Assembly: GCA_003008705.1 (NCBI GenBank)
Contig: PDUO01000045.1
Location: 348,342 to 412,341, forward strand
Direction: 5' to 3'
Length of the DNA: 64,000 nt
DNA from: Pezicula radicicola
Lineage: Eukaryota > Ascomycota > Leotiomycetes > Helotiales > Dermateaceae
Shown: one piece after another, positions 22,101 through 33,574 of the stretch
Position numbering within the stretch: position 1 is the first letter of the stretch
Layout: each line of letters starts with the position of its first letter
Made by a program: the position numbers and the translations under genes
The notes under the pieces: generated by a model
Seen by the model: the letters and a program-made list of their open reading frames with translations, nothing else
What the model was told of the DNA's origin: nothing
The model's database searches: none

Positions 22101-25100
22101 GTGAGAATAGGCCCCAGCGCCTCGTCCTCCCCGGGCACAGCGTCAACATCCTCGCCGTCCCACCAATGGCCCTCGCGCATCCACCACCCCGGCAGCAAGC
22201 CGAAGATAATGCCGTCGCGGATGTTGTCGACGGTGGTCTCCATCATGATAAGCTTGCCGCCGGGGCGTAGGAGGGCGTAGAGGTCGCGGAGGCACTTCAT
22301 GAGATCCGATGTGGTGTGGATTACGTTGCAGGCCATGATCACGTCGTAGCTGCCGAGCTCAAAGCCTTGGAGGGAGGGGCAGATTTCGAGGTCGAGTTTA
22401 GCGAAGCGCATGTGTTTCTCGGCGAAGGCGAATTTCTCACGCGCTTTTTCGAAGAAGCCGACTGAGACGTCGGTGTAGGCGTACTCGCCGAAGCTAGGAG
22501 GGGGTCAGTTGGTTGGCAGCCCGAAAGCTTAGTATATTCTCAGGAGGAGGGAAGAGAGAGGAGGGAGATGCCCAAATCAACGTACCGGACCATCTGATCA
22601 CCCTGAAGACCCTCACTGTCAACCAAAAACGGCAGCACCTTGCTTGTGGCACTGCCCGTCCCCGAGCCAACCTCGCAAATCCTCAGCTGGGGATTCGCAT
22701 GTGCTAGAATGCTTATATACGCGCCAGCCTTGCGGTAATGGCGTGAGTAGAAGTCGCAGTGGTAGAAATCTATCCCCCCACATCCACTATGTCAGTCTTC
22801 TCGTTCCCCTCCCCCCGGCATGAGTTATTAGACCTACCATTAGCAAGATTCCCCTCAAAGATAATCTGCAACGCATTATCCGTCCCTGCCAAAATCCCAT
22901 AAAGATGCTCGCCAGCCTTCTTCACCAGCTTCTGCGTCGGCTCCCCATCCGCCTCGCGCAAGACATCCTCAATGCTCAAATGCCCTAGCCCCCGCGACGC
23001 CAACGTGTACTTCTCCCTGTTCGCGCGGACCTTGCGCAGGAAATCCACGTACTTGGTCAAGTGGTTGTCAAACGCCACCGGCTCGCCGTTCTCGATCTTA
23101 TCCAGCGCTTGCTCAATGAAATATAGCGCAATAGCGTCCGCACGGTCGACAGCCTCGGCGTCCTTGGGGTCCGGCGAGAATTGCGGGTCGCGCGCGTAGA
23201 GCGCCTTGAGATAGGTCTCTGTCTCGGCTGTGCCTAGCAGCGAGAGGTCGGGCTTGAAGTCAATGCCGTACGAGAAGCGACTGGCACCGTCGTCGTCGCG
23301 CGTGCTGCTGCCCGCGCCGGCGATGACAGTTCCACGCTCGCCCTTGGCGACGATAACAGGTTCGCCTGTCTCGGCAAGCAACGTGCTAGCATCCCACTCA
23401 AACTCCCTAAACGTACGAGCCACCTCCTTCGTCGCGACGTGCAGCAGTGGGTTACCGGGCAGCGTGAATAGCTTGTGCGAGACCCACAGCTCCTTGAGGT
23501 TACTAAACATTAGCGTCGGGATCGCCTCCCACCCGCCCATGCTTAGCGAGACAAACCCTACGTGGAACACCGAGTCGAACGTCGTGGGGTGAATCACACA
23601 CGGGTCCTCGGCGGCGTAGGGCATATTCTTCGCATAATCCCGCAGCGCAAGAGTACCCGACGCACACCCGTTGCGGGAGTACTTGATATCCCGCAAGCCC
23701 TGGAAATACGGCCCGTAGTCGAACCCGGATTTCTTACTCAAGTTCTCGTACAGCTGCGCGCTTTGCACACTCAACGTGCACTGCGCCGCCGCGCGCGCGT
23801 GCTCCTCGCCCACAGCGCCTGCCCACCTAGCCTTGCGCGCGGCTATCTCGGGCGAGGCCTCCCCCTCCTCAAGCTCGACGCGAATGCTGCCAAACGCGCA
23901 CTCAATCCACTCGTCGCCGCCGAGCGTAAATACCCGCCAGTCATACACGCCTTGCGCAGCGTCTTTGGCTGTGTGCCGGCGCGGCTGGAGGTAGATCTTC
24001 GCCTCGGTGCCTTTTTCCGTCTCGTTCACGGGGATAGAGCGCATAAACCGCACGTTTTCGAGTTTGTACCCACTGATGGCCGCGCTGGGCGGGAGCAGCT
24101 GCCGCGCGGCTTCGATGGCCATTACCAGCATGCCTGTGCCGGGGTAGAGCGGCGAGCCTTCGAGCGCGTGGTCGACGATCCAAGGGGCTTCGGCGAGGCG
24201 GATTTTGTGGTGCCAGGTCGGTTGGGCGGGGTTGAAGTCGTTTTCGCGTAGGCCGAGGAGGGCGTGCCGCCGGAAGGGCCGGTGGGAGTAGAGGGCGCTG
24301 AGCCGGGGTTCGTCCCAGTAGAGCTTGGCGCGGGAGAAGGGGTAGGAGGGGAGGTCTATTGCACGCTTTGGCTGGGTTGTGGGCTTGAGAGTGGCTTGGT
24401 TGGGGATGTTGAGGTCGATGGGGAGGCCGGCGCTCCAGAGGGCGCCGATGGTTTCGAGGAGGGAGCGGATGTCGGGTTGACGGGGGTTGAGCACGGCTGC
24501 GTACGACCATTTATCCTCGCCTTCGCCGAGGTGCGCGAGGATGTCTTTGACGGGCCGCCGGAGAGCAGATTGCGGGCCGATCTCGACGAGGAATTTGGTG
24601 GCTTGCTTCCGCTCGCTGACCAGCGCTGTTACGGCGTCGGTGAAGAGGACTCGGGAGAGCAGGTTCTTCACCCAGTAGCTCGGGCTCGCAAGACCCTCCA
24701 GCGTAATGAAGCTGCCCTCGGTGGACGAGAAGAACGCGACAGTGCTCGGCTTCTTGCCCTCCCTCACCGGCGCGCATATCCCGGCCAGCAAACCCTCATA
24801 CTCCACCGCGCCATCGCGCAGCGCCTCGGAGTGATACCCGATTTTCACAGGCAGCTTCCGTGCGAAGACCTCCTCGGCCTCCAGCGTCTCAGACAAGCGC
24901 AAAATCGCCACCGTCGGGCCCGACAACGTGACGTTGACGGGGCTGTTCTCACACGCGACCGTCACCGCCGGCTCAGCCTTCAGATACTTCTGAACAGCCT
25001 CCTTGCCCAAACCCACCGACATCATCGTCGTCGCCTCCCTCGCCGAGTCAGAAACCAGCTTGTCGGCCACAACACCGCGGAAGTAAGCCACCCGCCACGC

Positions 25101-27369
25101 ACTCTCGCGATCCAGCCCACCCGCACAGTACGCAGCCGCGACCTCACCCGACGAATGCCCAACCACCGCGCGGGGAACAACGCCCCACGTGCGCAGTAGA
25201 TCGACGAGGGCGATTTGGATGGCGGTGCAGAGGGGCTGCGATAGCGCCGGCTTGGCGACTTTGCTGGCGTCCCTGTCCTTGTCGAGCTCTTCTAGCACAG
25301 ACCAGGTGCTGCCGAGGGTGGTGAGATAGGCGTCGCAGTCGGCGAGGCTTTGGCGGAAGATGGGGTAGTGCAGGAGGCCGGTGGCCATGCGGGCGTATTG
25401 CGCGCCTTGCCCTGTGAAGACGAAGGAGAGGTCGGGGGCGGAGGAGGTGCTACTAAAGATGCTGGGCGAGACGAGGATTGTGAGGTCGTCGGTGAGGGAG
25501 GAGACGACGGCGAAGGAGCGGAATTTGAGCAGGGATCGGTGGGAGGAGAGGGTGTAGGTTAGGTCTGAGAGGAAGTTTGCGGCGTAGGGGGCCCCGTGTA
25601 AGGAGAGGAAGGTCTGGAGGGTTTCTGCTTGGCGCTTCGTGCCGTCGCTGTCTGCGGCTGAGAAGGGGATGATGGCGTAGGGGGTTGCGGATGGGAGAAC
25701 GCCGTTGCCGTTGGTGTGTCCGTTGGTAGGTGTGGGCTCGCCGACGGATTGGTGCAAGCCTTTCAAGCCGTGGCTGCGCAGGTAGTTGTACGCGTCGTCG
25801 AGGATCACATGGGCGTTACTACCTGCTCGCTGTCAGCATCTCGCTGTCTTGTACAAAGCAGGGGAACGTACCTCCGTATCCGAAGGAGCTCACGGATGCC
25901 CTGCGAATGTCTGCTGCCGGCCATGGGACTGCTTCTTTGGGGAACTAAATCAAGTCAGTGAGAGCAGTTCTTTCAGTCCGCAGAATAGGTTCTTACCGCG
26001 AGCTGCAAACCCGCTACATCAATAGCAGGATTCGCCTTCTCGAACATAGCGATCGGTGGAATCACAGCGTTCTCCAGCGCGAGAACAGCTTTGATGACAC
26101 CAGCCTAAACCAGTGAACCTGTTAGCGAGATCTATGCGCACACCAGCCCGGAGGTCACTCAAAACTCACTACGCCCGAAGCGCCCTCTAAGTGGCCGATA
26201 TTCGCTTTTACAGAACCTATATAAAGCGGCCTGTCAGGCTTGCGACCGTCGCGGAAAGCTTGCCCTATAGCAGCCGCCTCGATCGGGTCACCAACCGGCG
26301 TTCCAGTGCCGTGAGCCTCAACATAGTCCGTATTAGCAACATCAAGCCCCGCAACGCGATACGTATCGCGCAATAAATCAAGCTGCGCTTGCTGGCTCGG
26401 CTGCGTGATACTCGGCGTTCTACCATCCTGATTCGCACCCGTCGCCCGGATCACCGCCCTCACAACATCCCCATCCCTCACCGCGGCATCCAGCGGCTTA
26501 AGCAACACAAACCCAAACCCCTCGCCCCTCGCATACCCATTCGCCTTCGCATCAAAGCTATAACTCTTACCATCAACACTTAAAAACCCGCCGTTGCTGA
26601 GCGCAAGCGCCTGGCTCTCGGGCGTGATGAACGTATTCGCGCCGCAGACAAGCGACATGGCGCTCTCGCCCGCGAGGATGCTCTGCACGCCGAGGTGCAG
26701 CGCGTACAAACCCGACGAGCAGGCTGTGTCGACGGTTAGGGAGGGGCCTGCGAGGTCGAAGAAGTGGCTGATGCGGTTGCTGAGCATGGACGAGCCGTTG
26801 GCGGTGGCGTGGTAGCGGGATTGGGCGGCGAAGTCGCGGCCGGTTATGGTTTCGCCGTCGCGGGAGAAGGAGGCGCAGTAGACTGAGGTGGGGGAGCGGG
26901 AGAGGGTTTCCATGGGGATGCCCGCGTTTTCGAATGTGCGGTAGGCGCCCTCAAGGAGGCCGCGCTGCTGCGGGTCGAGAACTGATGCCTCTGCGTATGA
27001 CATGTTGAAGAAGGGCGCGTCGAAACTGCGCGGGTCTTCTTCCATGAAATGTGCATGGCGGATGCGTAACTAGCGGAATCAGCTTGGTCGATTTCCAAAT
27101 ATCAGAACTCATCGTTCAGACTTACGCTGTCCAAACGGTTCGGGTCGGGATGGTAGAAAGCTGTTAGTTCAAGTTAGCCCGTGATACTCGTGCACCCCTG
27201 TAGGGAGTGATTACATCCCATCTATGTTGAACCGGTCGGCGGGTATTTCTTTAGATACATTCCTCGCGCTCATCACCAGCTCCCAGAAGGTCTGCGCGGA
27301 TACTGCGTCACCTGGGAACTTCAGGTTCATGCCGATGATGGCTATAGGCGTCGTCTTGTCGGTAGCCAT
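19172..27369 (-). CDS. Highly reducing type I polyketide synthase (KS-AT-DH-MT-ER-KR-ACP)
   Basis: Eight exons are proposed: 27369-27219, 27160-27126, 27069-26170, 26104-25997, 25944-25872, 25822-22838, 22769-22586 and 22493-19172, giving about 2,585 aa. KS: DTACSSG with Cys about 179, EAHGTGT and NIGHLEG. AT: GQGAQ about 560 and GHSSGE about 645. DH: HALEGSPLYPG with His about 974, and HPTTFDSVFH. Methyltransferase: EVGSGTGSAT about 1450, METT and LPGWW. ER: HAGAGAVGQAAIQ about 2004. KR: GGLGGLG about 2216, with the LSSMSG...QANYAAGN Ser-Tyr-Asn set. ACP: GVDSL, phosphopantetheine Ser about 2541. All catalytic motifs look intact, so a C-methylated, fully reducing iterative enzyme is expected. 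There is no C-terminal thioesterase or reductase. All introns but the first have GT-AG ends. Intron 1 requires a GG donor to keep frame (see findings). The gene is divergent from the P450 at 28,450 and heads the cluster. Confidence 0.95.
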
Positions 27370-28449
27370 GGTTGCGGTCTACGGTATGTCAGTCTAAGTT
27401 CAAGGGATACCAGCTTTCCAACGTCCTGTAACAGTCTCGCTAAGTGCAGATGCTTCTAAGTTTTAAGAGAAGGTTTGTGGAGAGTTGTTTGGGACAATCG
27501 CAGGCACAGTGTAACTTTAGGTATTCAGTGTTCACAACATTCATTCATCACAAGAACAGCGACGAAGCATTGCTAAATACACTCGACGACTAGCCGAAGA
27601 CTGACCTGAATATTATCATGGCTGACGAGTTTCCTTCCTTATCTGAAAGGTCTAGGTAATCTTATTAAACTCTGTCGTTAACAAGGAATTCCTAGTAAGC
27701 GCGAGTCATTAACTTGCGCTAATTACGAAGATCACGGCAAAACGTCACTGAACGCCAAGACCGGTAATGCCAAGCCCACAATGCAGTGACCTCCGTACAT
27801 CCTTACTATTTTGTGCTACCCCTGTACTAGCGAAACGGTATCGCGTCTAATGTTCGGGCTGAGAAATAAACTTTTGGGGTTGGGTTAGGGTTATGTTCGG
27901 GCTGAGAAATAAACTTTCGGGGTGGAATTAGGGTTATGTTCGGGCCGGGAAATAAGCTTTCGGGGTTGGGCCCTAACGCTACTAGTACTGAATTAGCGCA
28001 ATGCCTATAAACTGTTGTGACTTATTTAGGCGGTCGGTTTCTTGAACGCTAGCACTCGACTCGCGTTACTATAGGGGACCGACGTGTTCGTACCACGATT
28101 CGCTATACGGACTACACCGTGGTTTATTGTAGCTCAGAGTGGGAGGGACGCACAAGTCAGTTACAGAGTACAGACTAGTCGTGGCCGTGTGAGACATGGG
28201 CCCGAGGTTGGTTCCCAGTGTTATCGATCACCTCCAAGTCCTTAGCAAGTCTAGTGCCAAGGGAATCTTTTGAACGTTCTGTTTTTAGACACCTTATATG
28301 CACCAAGGCACCCGGGCACCCGGGCAGTAATTGTATGAATCTACAAACCCACCCACGCACACAGCTCACCGTTCCTTGCCCACGGAACAGAACTCACCAC
28401 GTCCTTTTGTCAATCGAGACTTTGCGAAAGGGAGTAGACAACCACCAAG
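27370..28449. promoter_or_regulatory. Divergent promoter between PKS and P450-1
   Basis: This 1.08 kb spacer separates the PKS start (27,369, minus) from the P450 start (28,450, plus). It has no coding content. It contains three 43-bp tandem repeats with TTCGGG/TTTCGGGG cores, a plausible site for coordinated control, though binding is not shown by sequence. Confidence 0.6.
27851..27974 (+). repeat. Three tandem 43-bp repeats in the shared promoter
   Basis: Units start at 27,851, 27,894 and 27,937. Each opens with TGTTCGGGC and contains AAATAA followed by CTTT(T/C)GGGG. The first two end in TTAGGGTTA; the third diverges after the GGGG core. CGG triplets of the kind bound by Zn2Cys6 regulators recur in each unit. 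Confidence 0.9.
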
Positions 28450-30713
28450 ATGGGCGTCCTAACGTCCATAGAGGTTGACTTCTCAAAGTTGCTTCCATGC
28501 GGCGTAGTGACAATCATTTTCCTCATTGTTCTTGCGTCCAGACTAAGCAATGGCGTTAAGACCAAATCATCGATTCCGCATGCTCCTCGCATTCCGTACA
28601 AATTACCCTTTGGTTAGCAGCATTTCAATTACTCTTCACGTTGGCGCTCGAGTCGGACATGGCAGTGAGACTGATCGCCATATGACACATAGGACTGGAT
28701 ATGGCATGGAAGCTCGTAACACGCTTGCACTCGAACACGTTCGTCGAGTATATTTGCGACGAAGTCCTCGATACTCCCGGTCGCACGGTCGAGATGAACC
28801 TGCTAGGCGGTGATATCTTCATCACCGACAGAGCGGAGAATATCAAGGCTATCCAAGCAGATCAGTTCGCGGACTTCGCCAAGGGACGCACGCCACATGA
28901 TGTGTTTAGTAGTATCTTGGGGGACTCGGTCTTCACAAGTAAGTGTGGTAACCGGCATTGTGTAACACAGTTGCTGATGTTAGGTTTAGCGGACGGGCCT
29001 TTGTGGAAGACGAGCAGGGAACAACTAGAGCCGCATGTAAGAAGCCCGTTTGTTCACGTAGATATGTGTTGAGAGATGACTGATCTGTGTTATACCAAAG
29101 GTCTCTCGTGTCCGTCCGGATGACATTCCTACAGCCGAGGAGCATATACAGAAGCTTCTAGGACTGATCAAAAACTCGCCTGAGAGAGTCGATGTGTACG
29201 ATATGGTCGACAGAGTAAATGCTGACACGAAGAGCCTTCCTGACGTCGTTTTGTCACTGACTGCCTTTAGTTCCAACTCGACCTAGTGAGCCAAGTATTC
29301 CTGGGAGAATCCACGAATTCACTATCCGCGAACGAACAGCCTTTCCGCAAGGCCATGGAGGAGCTTCTGACATTTAACACCAACCGTCTACTTTTCGGGT
29401 ACGTGGCACCTCCGCCAAAGCCCAACCTTGGAACTTGAGAATTGTGTTAATAAGATGTGCTCCTACAGACGCCTTGCAAACCTGTTTCCCGACTGGCTTT
29501 TCGCTCCTAAAGCATATCGTGATCTAACACGCTTCATCGACGATCTCATCGAAAAGACTTTGGCGCTGCCAATTAATAACCAAGCAGATTCGAAGACGGA
29601 GAAGGAATTCAATCTCGTGGAGGATCTAGTCGCCACGCATCCGAATGATCGATACTTTATTAGGGGCCAGCTTATGGCAGTCCTGATGGCTTCCAAGGTA
29701 CGTTCCGGCTTTCAATGTACCGACCCGTCTGAGCAAATTCGACGGCGCTAAAGTCCGGGGAAGAGGCGGCGAGTCATTTTATCTCAGCACCTCTGAAAGC
29801 CCTGACATAAAACCGCAATTTAATCACGGCCATCTTCCACCTCCTTGCCTACTGCTGAGATGCCCCAGGTTTTAGCGCCGTCGAATCTGCTCAGACGGTT
29901 CGGTAGCGCAAGAGTGATGAAGTGGAATACTGATGACCATGTAGGATCCGGGTGCTATTCTGGCCACTTGGACGATATATCACCTGGCCCGCCAACCAGC
30001 CATGTATAAAAGACTTCAGCAGGAGATCGAAGAGCAGTAAGTAAAAGCTCATATCGGTGCGGAAGATAGACTTGATGCTAACCAGATTTTCTCATAAGCA
30101 TTGGCATGGACGCGATTCCCACACCAGACCAGCTGAGGAAACTCGACCTCCTAGCCAACACAGTCAAAGAGTCCATGAGAATGTACCACCCGCTCGGCCT
30201 AAACATTCGAGAGGCCAGGATAGATGCAATTCTGCCCGTCGGGGGCGGTCCAGATGGGAAAGATCCCATCTCCGTCTCAGCAGGACAGATCATTGGTAAG
30301 ATTCTAACTAAAATGCGTTACCAACATCTTGAACTCCTACTATTCACAACCAACTAACCCTACTCACCCCCCTAGTCTACTCAGTCGCAGGCCTCCAGCG
30401 CAACAAAACCACCGTAGGCGCAAACGCCGACGTGTGGGATCCTGTACGATGGGACACCTGGGCGCCAAAGTACGGCGACTATCTACCCTTTAGTATTGGG
30501 CCACGCCAGTGTCCTGGCAGAGTCTTTGGCCGTTTTCAGATTCAGTATATTCTGGTGCGACTTCTCCAGGAGTTCGAGAGCATCGAGTGGTGTGGACTTA
30601 GTGGCGATGGGGACAATGGCACGGAGGAGATGAAGATCAAGGTTGAGCTCAACCTTAAGTGCGCGGAGCCGGTTATTTGTAACTTCACTCCGCGTTGCAA
30701 GAACGCTGCTTAG
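28450..30713 (+). CDS. Cytochrome P450 monooxygenase 1
   Basis: Nine exons restore one frame: 28450-28612, 28693-28938, 28990-29036, 29101-29214, 29271-29398, 29469-29697, 29945-30036, 30099-30295 and 30376-30713, encoding 517 aa. An N-terminal membrane anchor (VVTIIFLIVLASRL) places it in the ER. Helix K shows KESMR (the ExxR motif), and the heme loop is FSIGPRQCPGR with the axial Cys. Layout and motifs resemble the CYP52/CYP539 group of fungal P450s. The helix-I oxygen-activation motif is unusual (ASKDPG in place of AGxDTT). Intron 6 is 247 bp against about 46-80 bp for the others because it contains a 184-bp MITE. It probably oxidises the polyketide, by cluster context only. Confidence 0.9.
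29720..29903. mobile_element. MITE with 41-bp terminal inverted repeats inside P450-1 intron 6
   Basis: Positions 29,720-29,760 and 29,863-29,903 are inverted repeats of about 41 bp with five mismatches, all transitions; the core is GTCTGAGCA and TTCGACGGCGCTAAA. The element is flanked by TA on both sides (29,718-29,719 and 29,904-29,905), the target duplication of the Tc1/mariner superfamily. It is 184 bp with no coding capacity. Removing it with one TA leaves an ordinary intron of about 60 bp. Confidence 0.93.
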
Positions 30714-31484
30714 GGAGATGCTATAGGATGGGCGCAGCTGGGACTTGAGAGAGTTGAAAGGGTTTTGTGCGTTTAAATACCGTGGTGGAGACATTGGATT
30801 AGCATACAGATAATGACGCCGCCGTGGAAACCCTCTGAGCTTCCTATAGTCCAAGTTCTAGTGGCGTCAGACTATCGCGACATCTGGGATCTAGGCTACG
30901 TTCTTACTATGAATTGGCATAAAGAATCTAGCCCACATTCTCACTATAACTTGGCATGCAAAGGATAACTTTTATGATCTGCCCCTGTTCCTGGGCGAAA
31001 ATTAATTGTGGGCTCAGCCTCAGCGTCAGCTCCTAAAGCTTAATTCATACAGCTCGCTGAAACCCCGGTACAGCACACAACCTGACTCGCAAACAGCCAA
31101 CCCTTCTAGTATTACGCATACTCTCCCCCCCCATAAATAAATGTTATTCGGCGGAGCCGCTAGCAAGTGCTTTTTGGTGACAGAGTAACCGTGCCAGCCC
31201 TGATACGCTAACATTTATTTAGGGGAGGGGGGAGAGTAGATGCCAAGGGTTGAATTATATTAACCTGTACCAAGTACAACCAGAAATCCACCGGACGCTC
31301 GGCATTACCGACAAGTTGAAAGGCTATCAACGAGATGGTGTTAGAATACGGTGAGCTGTTTTGACATCCTTGGCATATTAGGCACGTGTTAAGCCTACAG
31401 CTGCCTATTGCTTGCAAATAATGCATATAAGCATCAGTAGTTACAGTCTTAGAACAGCAACTCTTCCGCTACCAATTTACTAGA
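30714..31484. promoter_or_regulatory. Spacer upstream of P450-2, carrying a second MITE
   Basis: No gene is seen. It contains the MITE at 31,121-31,236, inserted in a 28-bp motif that recurs intact in front of the SDR at 35,163. Confidence 0.5.
31121..31236. mobile_element. 116-bp MITE with TA target duplication in the P450-2 promoter
   Basis: The ends are inverted repeats of about 25 bp: CTCTCCCCCC...AAATAAATGTTA on the left and its complement on the right (31,211-31,236), differing by a small C-tract indel. TA flanks both sides (31,119-31,120 and 31,237-31,238), as in Stowaway/mariner-type MITEs. Its flanks, joined, match an empty site at 34,985-35,012. Confidence 0.9.
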
Positions 31485-33403
31485 ATGATTGGTGATCTGA
31501 CCCGTGACCCTAACAGATGGTCCATTCATGGGATCACTGAATATCAAGAGCTCCTCTCAATTTGGGTGGTGATAGAAGTAGCTCTATGCGCGGTAATATT
31601 TCCAAGCCAATAGCACGTAGAATACATCTTTACTAACCTGCGTCACAGGCCTTGGGACATACTTTATGGTCCGTCATATACAATGTCTACTTCAACCCAC
31701 TTAAGAAAGTACCTGGACCTTTCTTGTGGTCTATATCGCCCATCCCACTCCTCTTGATGTCATGGTCTGGCACGCCGCACAAACAAATCCTCGCATTGCA
31801 CCAGAAATACGGCGACGTCGTCCGCACAAGCCCAGACTCCGTGTCATGTCTCCACGCAACAGCATGGAAAGAAGTCTACGGGCACCGCAAGCCCGGCCAG
31901 CCAGAGAACCTTAAGCACCCAGGCTTCGTAGCCGAAGTCGCCTCCGGCATCATCGGGGCCGACACAGAGTCCCACACGCACCAGCGCCAGCTACTGGCCC
32001 CAGCATTCTCGGCGCAGGGCATGCAGCGCCAGGAGCCTCTCATCCGCCACCACGTCGACCACCTCTTCAGCTGCCTCGAAGAGCACAGCGCGGAGGGGCG
32101 ATCCCTTGATCTGGCCAAATGGTTCAACTTCTTCTCGTTCGATATCATTGGCGATCTCAGCTTCGGCGAGTCCTTTGGGAACATGGAGCGGAGGGACTTC
32201 CACCCGTGGATCGCGACCATCTTGGAGTTTTTTGTTGCGCAGCATGACATGGCGCATTTTCGGCGGGCCTATCCGTTGTTGGAGGCGATGGTGGGCCCGC
32301 TTGTTAAGGTGTTTGCTGCGAAGATTATTGCGAAGCATAATATATTCATGCGTACTCAGGTCGCGAAGCGTTTGGCTTTGGAGCCTAGTCGGCCGGACTT
32401 CATTGATGGTATGAAGCCTGACCATGCTCAGGGAAAAGAAGTGAGTGAATCCACAACGCTGTTCTGGATTCCAAACCCGGTCAAGAAACTGATGGTCTGG
32501 GCGATAGGGCCTTTCCTTTGAAGCAATCTGCCATAACGCGAGCATCTTCGTCGTAGCCGGGTCCGAAACGACTGCAATCGCGTATGACGGACCCCCCCTC
32601 CCCTTTGCCCGGCTTTTTGGAAGCAGTGGTGTTCAAAAACTGACCATGATTTGAGTCAGACTCGCCGGGGCAACTTATCTACTCTGCACCCACCCTGAGA
32701 TACACGCCAAGCTAAAAGAAGAGATCGACTCATCTTTCGATAGCGAAGAACAGATCACACTCCTCAGCGCGCAGCGTCTCAAGTATCTCACAGCTGTCCT
32801 AGACGAGACCCTGCGTATCTACCCGGCCGCCGTAGGCTCTGTGCCGCGACTGATCCAGCGACATGGCGAGGTCGTCGGCGGGCATTTTCTTCCTGGAGGA
32901 GTAAGTCTCAAGAGCATTTTTATGGGTCCTTCTATGAAAGCCTGGACACCTCGCTGACTGCTGTGCACAAACCCTAGACGAGTGTGGATATTTGGCATTG
33001 GGCAATGTACCATAACCCAGCCAACTTCACGGAGCCGGAAGTCTTCGCTCCCGAGCGTTGGCTTGGGGATCCTCGCTTCGAAGGTGATAAGAAAGCAGCA
33101 TTCCAGCCCTTCTCGACAGGGAAACGCAGCTGTATCGGTCAGAAGTCAGCCATACCTCCTTTGACTATTTGCATCTCCGATATCAATGCGAGAAAGTTCA
33201 CTGACTGAGAACATGTTACTAGTTTGGCACATTCTGAGATAAAGCAAATAATGGCCCGGCTACTGTGGAAGTACGATGTTGAGCTCGTGGACCGCGAGTG
33301 GCTTGAGAAACGATGGCATGATCAACGCGTGCGCGCTTCTTATGTGCACCCGCCTTTGAATGTTAGACTTACTCTCAGACCAGAGAAGTTGAAGTCGGAC
33401 TAG
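31485..33403 (+). CDS. Cytochrome P450 monooxygenase 2
   Basis: Six exons give a continuous 520-aa protein: 31485-31592, 31649-32440, 32508-32581, 32660-32900, 32978-33144 and 33223-33403. The N-terminal hydrophobic stretch (LLSIWVVIEVALC) is the membrane anchor, followed by the proline-rich hinge KKVPGP. Helix I has the standard AGSETT, helix K has DETLR, and the heme loop is FSTGKRSCIG. The family looks like the fungal CYP3/CYP5-type monooxygenases that often serve secondary metabolism. All introns are GT-AG, with a weak GTCAGC donor for the last. Translating the plain genomic strand shows stops only because of introns. It would act as a second tailoring oxidase on the polyketide. Confidence 0.9.
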
Positions 33404-33574
33404 AATATTCGTGTTTGAAGAATCGAGGTGGGAAATATGCGGGAACTCAGGTACCTTCCGCTTTGAAGCCGGGCATGAAAGTCAAGAAACTCAAGGCCGG
33501 GAGGTCTGTTTGCTTTTTGATGATACTAGAAGCCTCTGATATTGTAATTGGGTAGCTTGATTGCAACCTCTTGA

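Noticed and set aside
23941..24510. Pro/Arg-rich 189-aa minus-strand ORF
   Set aside because: It is an alternative frame of the PKS AT/DH exon with low-complexity composition.
31991..32545. 184-aa minus-strand ORF
   Set aside because: It is antisense to the P450-2 main exon and has no recognisable motif.
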